This document shows, piece after piece, positions 13,317 to 19,541 of a stretch of DNA of 19,541 nucleotides. A model generated the notes under the pieces. It was not told where the DNA came from, made no database searches, and saw only the letters and a list, made by a program, of their open reading frames with translations. Position 1 is the first letter of the stretch. Every line of letters starts with the position of its first letter. The stretch is from Candidatus Aphodomonas merdavium (lineage in GTDB: Bacteria; Bacillota; Clostridia; Christensenellales; Aristaeellaceae). The stretch lies in contig DVLH01000316.1 of NCBI GenBank assembly GCA_018715585.1, positions 1-19,541 on the forward strand, written 5' to 3'. Both the position numbers and the translations under genes were made by a program.

Positions 13317-14060
13317 ATGGGAATCATTCCGTCGAGAAATCTTCAGGAACAACGCCGCGAGGAAAACGGCGTCGTCTATTTTGACCGTGGCATCATCACT
13401 GGCCGGGACGGCAGGAAATATAGCCGTTTTGCCATTCAAACGCACTTTGTCGAGCGCGGCGAGGATCAGGCGGAGCTTGTGCGCCGCTATGTGCTACCGC
13501 TCTACCGGGAGGGGGACATGCTTTCCTTCGGCGCGAAGGTGATGGCAATGTGCACCAACAACGTCAAAACGCGCGATGAGGTGCGCCCCGGGTTGACGGC
13601 GAAGCTGCTGTGGCGTTTTGCCGGCATTAACACGACAGGCGTGGGCATGCACGAGCCCTACAAGCTGCAACTGGTGGTGGATATGGTCGGCGCGCCGCGC
13701 GTGTGGCTGGCGGCGTTTGTGTCGGCCGTTACGCGGCCGTTTGGGATTCACGGGCTGTTTTACAAGATCTGCGGCCAGGGCGTGGGAGGGATTGACGGAT
13801 TCTACTTCCGCTCCTCTTTCGACGTTTACAAACAGATGGCGCTGATCAATCCGCCCAACCCGGTGGAGCTGTGCGACAAGCTCTATGCCGATACGGGCGT
13901 GCCCGTCGTGCTCATGGACGCCAACGATTTGCAGCAGGATCAGCTGGGCAAATGCGCGGGGTTCCCCCTTTCGGACGAGCAGATCCAGGATGCGATGAAG
14001 GATAATCCGTCCGGCCAGGGAGACGAGTTAACGCCGTTTATCCTCATCCGCCCCTTGTAA
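13317..14060 (+). CDS. coenzyme F420-0:L-glutamate ligase (CofE)-like protein
   Basis: A 247-residue protein with the fold signatures of the CofE/FbiB-N family: YREGDMLSFGAKVMAM, GVGMHEPYKLQLVVDMVG, WLAAFVSAVTRPFGIHGLFY, GIDG, PVVLMDANDLQ and the closing DNPSGQGDELTPFILIR. True CofE adds L-glutamate to the cofactor F420-0 using GTP. The relatives found in many Firmicutes lack the rest of the F420 pathway and have no settled function, and no F420 gene is in this window. The ATG follows GGAGGGAG by eight bases. The gene is monocistronic: a near-consensus promoter at 13192-13220 and a terminator at 14121-14160. The family assignment is firm; glutamyl ligase activity on F420 is not. Confidence 0.88.
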   Translation: MGIIPSRNLQEQRREENGVVYFDRGIITGRDGRKYSRFAIQTHFVERGEDQAELVRRYVLPLYREGDMLSFGAKVMAMCTNNVKTRDEVRPGLTAKLLWRFAGINTTGVGMHEPYKLQLVVDMVGAPRVWLAAFVSAVTRPFGIHGLFYKICGQGVGGIDGFYFRSSFDVYKQMALINPPNPVELCDKLYADTGVPVVLMDANDLQQDQLGKCAGFPLSDEQIQDAMKDNPSGQGDELTPFILIRPL

Positions 14061-14120
14061 GGGGAGGGCATTTTCATTCCCTGGAAAACGCGCTAGAATT
14101 TCCATTGAACGTTTTGCACG

Positions 14121-14160
14121 CGTTGGTCGTTTTATTTTTTGAAACGGCCGACGTTTTTTT
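14121..14160 (+). terminator. intrinsic terminator after the CofE-like gene
   Basis: A 12-pair stem, CGTTGGTCGTTT (14121-14132) with AAACGGCCGACG (14142-14153) including two G-U pairs, is followed by seven T (14154-14160). Confidence 0.9.
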
Positions 14161-14218
14161 ATGGGCGCTTTTTTGTGCGACTGCGCAGTATTGGGAAGAT
14201 TTTGCGCCCGTTGAACGA

Positions 14219-14247
14219 TTGACAGCTTGCGGTGAATGGACTACAAT
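14219..14247 (+). promoter_or_regulatory. strong sigma-A promoter for the surface protein gene
   Basis: TTGACA (14219-14224), 17-base spacer and TACAAT (14242-14247). The start is predicted near 14254, giving a 70-base leader and supporting the ATG at 14324 over upstream in-frame codons. Confidence 0.9.
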
Positions 14248-14290
14248 GATAAACAGACTTAATCTGCCTTTGTATGCGTTTGCGAAAGCC

Positions 14291-14323
14291 GGAAGGGGGG
14301 ACTGCACCTCCGGGTGCGAAGGA
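14291..14323 (+). promoter_or_regulatory. ribosome site separated from the start by a small hairpin
   Basis: The best Shine-Dalgarno stretch, GGAAGGGGGG (14291-14300), is 23 bases from the ATG, too far for normal use. Between them GCACC (14304-14308) pairs with GGTGC (14313-14317); folding it out leaves about nine bases. A weaker GAAGGA touches the ATG directly. The segment also contains CACCTCC, which resembles the anti-Shine-Dalgarno end of 16S rRNA and could pair with the G-rich tract. Confidence 0.4.
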
Positions 14324-16675
14324 ATGAAACGAAGAATTGCAGGGAGAGCACTTGTGGTGTGCCTGACGGCGCTGTGCTTGCTCTTGTGGGCTGCCGTCGC
14401 GTTGGCGGACGATCCGCTGGCCTTTGAAATGGAAGTATCCCAGACAACGCTAACGGGCGTTGGAACTGTGCGGGTGAACATTAACGTCATCAATGTCAGC
14501 GACGATGACAGCACCATCTCCGTAACGCTCTACGATCCGGACCGGAAGGTATGCTCCTCCTTTGGTAGCGGCGGTACCATCAGCCTTGCGCCAGGAAACG
14601 GTGCCTCCTACAGCGGCACGTGGACGGTGACGCAAGAGCAGCTGGAAGCGGGCAAGATCACCTACACCGCCAGTTACAAGGTGACGGACGAAAACGGTAA
14701 CGTCAACACGGTTTCCCGTCCGATTGCCAAGACGATCACCTATCAGACGGCCGACGCAAAGCTCAACGTCGAACGCACTGCGCCTTCTAAGGCTGTTGAG
14801 GGGCAGCTGTCCAAGGTGTCCTTCTTGGTGACGAACATCGGCACGGTGGACGTGACGGATATCCAGATTGTGGAAGCCGATCTTTCCGATGAGCCGCTGA
14901 CCTGCCCGCTGCTGGCCGTGGGGGATTCGGTGGAGCTTGTGTGCGAGTTTGTCATGGGCTCTGAACCGGTGACGTCCCAGCCGGTCGTCACCTACAACTA
15001 CCTGGTGGGCAGCGAAGAAAAGCAGAACAAAATCGATGGCCCCGCCAAAACAATCGAAGTGGCGACGGTGGACGTGCTTGTGCAGCTTTCCGCCAAATCG
15101 CTCATTGTCAACAAGGGCGACAAGGTCGATCTGACGTGCACCATCACCAACAAGGGCGATTTGGAATATACCAAGCTCTCCATTACTGACGCCACGCTCG
15201 GCAACATTGAAAGCGGCGTGACGCTGGGAGCGGGCAAGGAATGGTCGGTGGATAAATCCATCACCGTCAACAACGCCGGGACGTATCAGTTTGTCGTCAC
15301 CGCGCTGGATCCCTCCGGCAACACCGTCACCTATGCCTCCAATGAGCTGACGATCCAAACGACCGAGGAAGTGAAAGACGCGCTGGGCGACGAGGCCATC
15401 GTGCCCGATTTGGAAATCGTCGTCGAGGCGGACCGCGAGGTTATCTATAGCGAACCCTCCGAGATTGCATTCCTCATCAAGGTGACCAACTTTGGCCGCC
15501 TGGCGGCGGAGAACGTCGTCATCTCCGAGGCGGGCACGACCGTCAAGACGATTGACGTGATCCAGCCCAACGAGACGGTGACGTTCGCCAAGATGTTCAC
15601 GACGTCCGTAGGAGGGCAGATCCAGTTCGTCGCTACTGTCAAGGATGCTAGCGGCGAGGAAGAATACGAGTTTGAGTCCAACATTGTCAAAGTGACGTAT
15701 GTAGCCCCGGCACCCACGCCCACCCCGACGCCCGTACCGACCCCCGTGCCTACGCCAACGCCGGAACCGACACCGACAGAGGAGATAGCCATCTCCCCGT
15801 TTGACGACGGCGAGCCGGAAGGGGTTTCCACAGGCCGCGTGCTGCTGTACGTGTTGGCAGGGTTGCTGGTGGTGATTCTCGTGGCTGTGGTGCTCCTGGT
15901 CGTAATGGACCGTCGCCGCAACATGCCGCCGAGGAACGGTGGCGGACCTCGCAGCAGCCGCGAACCGGTGAATGTGATCGACAGCATCGAGCGCAGCGCG
16001 CGCCGCGATTACGCCGCGCCCCGCAGGGGCACGCCGCGCAGCCGCACGCGCCAGCAGGACCAGTACCAGCAGGAGGACGAATACGGCCAGATGCCGTATG
16101 ACGGCCAGCCGGGTGCGGAGGAACCGCGCGTGCGCCGCCAGGGAAACGATTATGAGCGCGAGCAGGCTGCGCAATCCTATGCGCCGCCGCGCCAGGAGCG
16201 CGAGATGCGCACGTTTGACGTGGAAAGCGGCGCATCCGCCCAACGTGGTGCGCGCCCGGCGCAGGATCTGGGCAGCACGGAACGGGTTTATGACGCCGAG
16301 CCGACGGTTGCCGGCAGCGATTACTTGCGCCGCATGCGCGAGCGCCGCAGCGCGCCGGACGTGGCCGAGGAACCGGCTGCGGGTGCAGCGGAAGAGCCAG
16401 CGGAAGAGCCGGCGACGCCGCTGAGCGACGATGAAGCCGCGCTCTTGAGCGGCAGCACGGCGCAATATCATATCAGCCGCAGCACGCCGAGCCTTCGCCG
16501 CGGAGGCGCGCAACCTGCTAAGACGCTTTACGAGCGCGAAGCGGAGGATCCGCAAGCGTTCGCGCGCAACCAACGCCTCTCGCGCGATGCGTCGCTGCGC
16601 AAGAAGGATGAAATTTCCAACTACTATGACGATGACGAAGAAGAGACAGACCTGCCCGGCAATGACAAATCCTGA
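14324..16675 (+). CDS. membrane-anchored surface protein with beta-sandwich repeats and long cytoplasmic tail
   Basis: A 783-residue exported protein. A signal peptide covers residues 1 to about 28 (MKRR, hydrophobic stretch, cut near VALA). The extracellular part has about four Ig-like/CARDB-like beta-sandwich units (about 30-140, 144-245, 249-355, 361-458) with repeated motifs such as LVTNIGTVDVTDIQI, CTITNKGDLEYTKLSI and IKVTNFGRLAAENVVI. A Thr-Pro linker (about 460-487, TPTPTPVPTPVPTPTPEP) leads to one membrane helix (about 505-530, LLYVLAGLLVVILVAVVLLV) and the stop-transfer DRRR. The last roughly 250 residues are Arg, Gln, Glu and Pro-rich, likely disordered and cytoplasmic. There is no enzyme motif. 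It may be a cell-wall or adhesion-related structural protein linked to an intracellular partner. The following DUF2461 gene overlaps it by 14 bases. The repeat family name is tentative. Confidence 0.87.
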   Translation: MKRRIAGRALVVCLTALCLLLWAAVALADDPLAFEMEVSQTTLTGVGTVRVNINVINVSDDDSTISVTLYDPDRKVCSSFGSGGTISLAPGNGASYSGTWTVTQEQLEAGKITYTASYKVTDENGNVNTVSRPIAKTITYQTADAKLNVERTAPSKAVEGQLSKVSFLVTNIGTVDVTDIQIVEADLSDEPLTCPLLAVGDSVELVCEFVMGSEPVTSQPVVTYNYLVGSEEKQNKIDGPAKTIEVATVDVLVQLSAKSLIVNKGDKVDLTCTITNKGDLEYTKLSITDATLGNIESGVTLGAGKEWSVDKSITVNNAGTYQFVVTALDPSGNTVTYASNELTIQTTEEVKDALGDEAIVPDLEIVVEADREVIYSEPSEIAFLIKVTNFGRLAAENVVISEAGTTVKTIDVIQPNETVTFAKMFTTSVGGQIQFVATVKDASGEEEYEFESNIVKVTYVAPAPTPTPTPVPTPVPTPTPEPTPTEEIAISPFDDGEPEGVSTGRVLLYVLAGLLVVILVAVVLLVVMDRRRNMPPRNGGGPRSSREPVNVIDSIERSARRDYAAPRRGTPRSRTRQQDQYQQEDEYGQMPYDGQPGAEEPRVRRQGNDYEREQAAQSYAPPRQEREMRTFDVESGASAQRGARPAQDLGSTERVYDAEPTVAGSDYLRRMRERRSAPDVAEEPAAGAAEEPAEEPATPLSDDEAALLSGSTAQYHISRSTPSLRRGGAQPAKTLYEREAEDPQAFARNQRLSRDASLRKKDEISNYYDDDEEETDLPGNDKS

Positions 16676-17369
16676 AGGATGCTTTGAAGGGTTCACGCCC
16701 GAGACGCTGACGTTTTTTGCCGCGCTGCGCTTTAACAACAACCGCGCTTTCTTTGAGCAAAACAGGGAGCTGTTCGAGCGCGCGGTGAAATGGCCGCTCT
16801 ACGCGCTGGCCCAGGAGCTTGCGCCGGCTGCGCTTGCGGTAGATCCGGCATTTGACCCGCGCCCAGCGCGCAGCGTTTCCCGGATTTGGCGGGACGTGCG
16901 TTTCCGGCGCGACAAATCGCCGCTGCGCGAATATATGTGGATTGGCTTTCGCCGCGCTGGAGAACAACGCGGCGAAAGCTGCGGATTCTACTTTGACATC
17001 TCCGCCGAGGGCGGAAACTGGGGCTGCGGGTACTACCAGATGCGGCCGGAGGCCATGGCCAATTTGCGCGAACGGCTGCGCGAAGAACCTGCGCAGGTGC
17101 TCAAGATTTTGCGGGAGCCTTCGTTTGCCTCGCAATTTGTGCTGTTGGGAGACGATTACCAGCGCCAGTACCGGCCGCCGGAAGGGATGGATCCGCAACT
17201 GGGGGCGCTGTATGTCAAGAAGAATGTCTACTGCGAGCATCATGTTGAGGACCCGCAAGAGCTGATGGACCCGGGCTTGCGCGCAAAAATCGCAGAGGGC
17301 TTTCGGGCGATGGCTCCGTTTTATCATCTGTTGCGCGATTGCTTGCGCACACAACAAGACCGCTCATGA
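16662..17369 (+). CDS. DUF2461 (TIGR02453) family protein
   Basis: A 235-residue soluble protein matching the DUF2461 family in length and pattern: FEGFTPETLTFFAALRFNNN at the start, AFFEQNRELFE, SRIWRDVRFRRDKSPLREYM, the aromatic-rich GFYFDISAEGGNWGCGYY and a C-terminal LYVKKNVYCEHHV. The function of the family is unknown. The ATG at 16662 lies inside the end of the surface-protein gene (14-base overlap), and no good ribosome site precedes it, so translation probably depends on coupling with the upstream gene. An alternative ATG at 16626 would add twelve residues without family resemblance. It should share the surface-protein transcript, which does not by itself show a shared role. Confidence 0.87.
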   Translation: MTNPEGCFEGFTPETLTFFAALRFNNNRAFFEQNRELFERAVKWPLYALAQELAPAALAVDPAFDPRPARSVSRIWRDVRFRRDKSPLREYMWIGFRRAGEQRGESCGFYFDISAEGGNWGCGYYQMRPEAMANLRERLREEPAQVLKILREPSFASQFVLLGDDYQRQYRPPEGMDPQLGALYVKKNVYCEHHVEDPQELMDPGLRAKIAEGFRAMAPFYHLLRDCLRTQQDRS

Positions 17370-17371
17370 TC

Positions 17372-17421
17372 CGTCCGGCCGCCGCCGGACGCGGATGGGT
17401 TTGGAAGCCCGCGCGGCTTCC
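17372..17421 (+). other. tandem hairpins between DUF2461 and transketolase genes
   Basis: CGTCCGGC/GCCGGACG (17372-17379 with 17384-17391) and GGAAGCC/GGCTTCC (17403-17409 with 17415-17421) are two perfect stems in a 127-base gap. Neither has a U-tract, so they may slow or protect the upstream mRNA rather than terminate it. I could not place a convincing transketolase promoter here. Confidence 0.45.
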
Positions 17422-17496
17422 GAAGGGCAATATCATTGTGGCAGGGGCTAGCAGAAGGAAGGCCTGCCCCAAAGCATGGAACGAGGAGGTTCACCA

Positions 17497-19470
17497 ATGA
17501 GCATCGATCAAAAAGTTGTCAACACAATTCGCATCCTCTCCGCAGAGCAGGTGCAGGCGGCCAAGTCCGGCCATCCCGGCGCGCCCATGGGCATTGCCCC
17601 GACGGCGTATGCGCTCTGGGACAAGGTGATGAAGTACAACCCGGCCGACCCCAAATGGGTCAACCGCGACCGTTACGTGCTCTCCGGCGGACACGGTTCC
17701 GCGCTGATTTACACCCTGCTGCATCTGTACGGCTTTGGCCTGACGATTGAGGATTTGAAGAACTTCCGCCAGCTTGGCAGCAAGACGCCGGGCCATCCGG
17801 AGTACGGCCATACTGTCGGCGTTGAGACGACGACCGGCCCGCTGGGCCAGGGCTTTGCCAACGCCGTCGGCTTTGCCATGGCGGAAGCGCACATTGCCGC
17901 ACACTTTAACCGCGAAGGCTTCCCGGTGATGGACCATTATACGTTCGTTACCTGCGGCGACGGCGACATGATGGAAGGCATCAGCCATGAGGCGGCTTCC
18001 CTCGCCGGCACGCTCAAGCTCGGCAAGCTTATCGCCTTCTACGACAAAAATGGCATCACCATCGAAGGCAGCACGGACATTGCGTTCCGCGAGAACGTCG
18101 GCGCGCGCTTTGCGGCGTACGGCTGGCAGGTTATCCAAGTGGAAGACGGCAACGACTGGCAGCAGGTGCTTGCCGCCGCACAGCAGGCCATGCAGGACGA
18201 ACGCCCCTCGCTCGTGATTTGCCCCACCGTCATCGGCTATGGCTGCCCGGCCAAACAGGGCACTGCCGCCGCCCATGGCGAACCTCTCGGCCCGGACAAC
18301 CTGCTGGAGACGAAGAAAAACTTCGGCCTGCCGCTGGACGATTTCGCCGTGCTGCCCGAAGTGTACGAGCATACGAAGCTCGCCGCCGAAAAGGGTGCCA
18401 AAGCGCAGAAGGAATGGGAAGCGCTCTTTGCCGCCTATGCAAAGCAATATCCGGAGCTTGCGGCGGAGTGGAAGGTTTGGTTCTCGGACGAGCTGCCGTG
18501 CGATTTGCTGCATGACGACGCGTTCTGGGCGTTTGAAGGCAGCAATGCCACGCGTAACACCTCCGGCGAGGCGCTCAACCGCCTGGCTGCGCGCGTGCCC
18601 AACCTCTTTGGCGGCAGCGCTGACCTGTGCCCGTCCAACAAGTCCAACATGAAAAACAGCGGCTATTTCTCCGCCGAAGACCGCGATGCCAACAACATCC
18701 ACTTTGGCATCCGCGAGCATGCGATGAGCGCCATTTGCAACGCCATGGCGCTGCACGGCGGCGTGCGCCCGTATGCGGCCACGTTCTTCGTTTTTTCGGA
18801 TTATATGAAAAACGGCATCCGCCTTTCGGCAATGATGAAGCAAAAGGTCACCTACATCCTCTCGCATGACTCCATCGGCGTCGGCGAGGACGGCCCCACC
18901 CATCAGCCCGTGGAGCATTTGGCCGGCCTGCGCGCCATTCCGGGCCTGCTCGTGTTCCGCCCGGCGGACGGCAAGGAAACGGCTGCCGCTTGGTATGTCA
19001 GCCAGACGGACGGACGGCCCACGTGCATCGTTTCCACCCGGCAGAATCTGCCCACCTATGACGAGGACGGCCGCGATGCACTCAAGGGCGCTTACATCCT
19101 CTCCGATTGCGAGGGGACGCCGGATGTGCTGCTGATGGCCTCCGGCTCTGAAGTGGAACAGATCATGGCGGCGCAGCCCATCCTGGCGGAAAAAGGCGTC
19201 AAGGCCCGCGTGATTTCCATGCCGTGCATGGAGCTGTTCAAGGATCAGGACGCGGCGTATCAGGAGTCCGTCCTGCCGCATGCCGTGCGCGCCCGCGTTG
19301 CCGTGGAAGCTGGCGTGACCATGCCGTGGTATCAGTTTGTCGGCCTGGATGGCGCTGTCATCGGCATCGATACGTTTGGCCAGTCCGGCCCGTACAAGAA
19401 ACTCTTCCCGCTCTATGGCTTCACGGCGGAGCACGTGGTGGAAGAGGCGCTGCGGGTGCTCGGCAAGTAA
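17497..19470 (+). CDS. tkt: transketolase
   Basis: A full-length, single-chain transketolase of 657 residues; many Clostridia carry a split version, but this one is fused. It is a thiamine diphosphate and Mg enzyme that moves two-carbon ketol units between sugar phosphates in the non-oxidative pentose phosphate pathway. Visible signatures are AAKSGHPGAPMG (about residues 21-32), SGGHGSALIY, GPLGQGFANAVGFA, the ThDP motif GDGDMMEG (about 154-161), the catalytic-glutamate segment FGIREHAM (about 405-412), HDSIGVGEDGPTHQPVEHLAGLR (given here only as the family's pyrimidine-domain block near 455-477) and the C-terminal FGQSGPYKKLF. The ATG follows GAGGAGGT (17483-17490) by six bases. Its strong ribosome site and C-ending codons suggest high expression. 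A terminator follows. Confidence 0.97.
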   Translation: MSIDQKVVNTIRILSAEQVQAAKSGHPGAPMGIAPTAYALWDKVMKYNPADPKWVNRDRYVLSGGHGSALIYTLLHLYGFGLTIEDLKNFRQLGSKTPGHPEYGHTVGVETTTGPLGQGFANAVGFAMAEAHIAAHFNREGFPVMDHYTFVTCGDGDMMEGISHEAASLAGTLKLGKLIAFYDKNGITIEGSTDIAFRENVGARFAAYGWQVIQVEDGNDWQQVLAAAQQAMQDERPSLVICPTVIGYGCPAKQGTAAAHGEPLGPDNLLETKKNFGLPLDDFAVLPEVYEHTKLAAEKGAKAQKEWEALFAAYAKQYPELAAEWKVWFSDELPCDLLHDDAFWAFEGSNATRNTSGEALNRLAARVPNLFGGSADLCPSNKSNMKNSGYFSAEDRDANNIHFGIREHAMSAICNAMALHGGVRPYAATFFVFSDYMKNGIRLSAMMKQKVTYILSHDSIGVGEDGPTHQPVEHLAGLRAIPGLLVFRPADGKETAAAWYVSQTDGRPTCIVSTRQNLPTYDEDGRDALKGAYILSDCEGTPDVLLMASGSEVEQIMAAQPILAEKGVKARVISMPCMELFKDQDAAYQESVLPHAVRARVAVEAGVTMPWYQFVGLDGAVIGIDTFGQSGPYKKLFPLYGFTAEHVVEEALRVLGK

Positions 19471-19511
19471 CGGCCGCGCATTGCAGGTGCAAAATACAAA
19501 ACGGTGTGATG

Positions 19512-19539
19512 AAGGGCGGCGCGGTTGTGCCGCCCTTTT
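19512..19539 (+). terminator. intrinsic terminator after transketolase
   Basis: GGGCGGC (19514-19520) pairs with GCCGCCC (19529-19535), extended by AA/TT, with TTTT at 19536-19539. The window ends two bases later, so the full U-tract is not seen. Confidence 0.85.
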
Positions 19540-19541
19540 CG

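Noticed and set aside
14105..14323. Upstream in-frame extension of the surface protein
   Set aside because: It contains the intrinsic terminator at 14121-14160 and the promoter at 14219-14247; the signal peptide begins at 14324.
15700..15785. Repetitive DNA encoding Thr-Pro repeats, considered as a tandem repeat array or CRISPR
   Set aside because: The repeats are short, in frame and explained by the protein linker; there is no spacer structure.
14450..16741. 763-codon minus-strand open frame opposite the surface protein gene
   Set aside because: It mirrors the plus-strand gene, is His/Arg-rich without any domain pattern, and the plus-strand gene has a promoter, signal peptide and membrane helix.
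17491..19434. 647-codon minus-strand open frame opposite transketolase
   Set aside because: A long antisense frame caused by the GC-rich, C-ending codon use of tkt; no ribosome site or protein signature.

Overview
The window is GC-rich and gene-dense. Strong AGGAGG-type ribosome sites, near-consensus TTGACA/TATAAT promoters and short intrinsic terminators point to a Gram-positive, sigma-A type bacterium. The gene set (corrinoid protein, UroD-type methyltransferase, PocR/AraC regulator, a sugar nucleotidyltransferase with a decayed mutase half, bacterial SNF2, a CofE-like ligase) fits an anaerobic high-GC member of the Clostridia. That placement is inference; there is no rRNA gene here to test it. 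I see no tRNA, CRISPR array, insertion sequence or prophage.

Layout. (1) 2-2337: the 3' part of an alanyl-tRNA editing protein, then a regulator made of a LacI-type sensor domain with a C-terminal LuxR-type HTH, probably one operon. (2) 2338-2849: a convergent non-coding stretch with several hairpins. (3) 2850-6042: a one-carbon module. A corrinoid protein (minus strand) and a PocR/AraC activator (plus strand) diverge from overlapping -10 elements, and a UroD/MtaA-type methyltransferase follows the activator and ends at a clear terminator. No MttB/MtaB-type substrate methyltransferase or corrinoid-reactivating ferredoxin is present. (4) 6079-11526: a nucleotidyltransferase/hexapeptide/pseudo-mutase protein (minus) diverges from a large SNF2-family ATPase (plus). 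(5) 11527-14160: a small secreted protein, an XRE regulator with a degenerate S24-like domain, and a CofE-like ligase; the last two each have their own strong promoter, and the ligase has a terminator. (6) 14219-17369: a large membrane-anchored surface protein with beta-sandwich repeats and a long charged cytoplasmic tail, overlapping a DUF2461 gene. (7) 17497-19539: full-length transketolase and its terminator.

The clearest functional unit is the corrinoid/UroD/PocR trio, which probably moves methyl groups from an unidentified methylated substrate into central one-carbon metabolism under ligand-responsive control. The other genes look like independently transcribed housekeeping or envelope genes. 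I found no convincing wholly new multi-gene system. The best leads are the incomplete methyltransferase module with its symmetric promoter, the domain-swapped LacI/LuxR regulator, the CofE-like protein, and the surface protein with its hairpin-containing leader.
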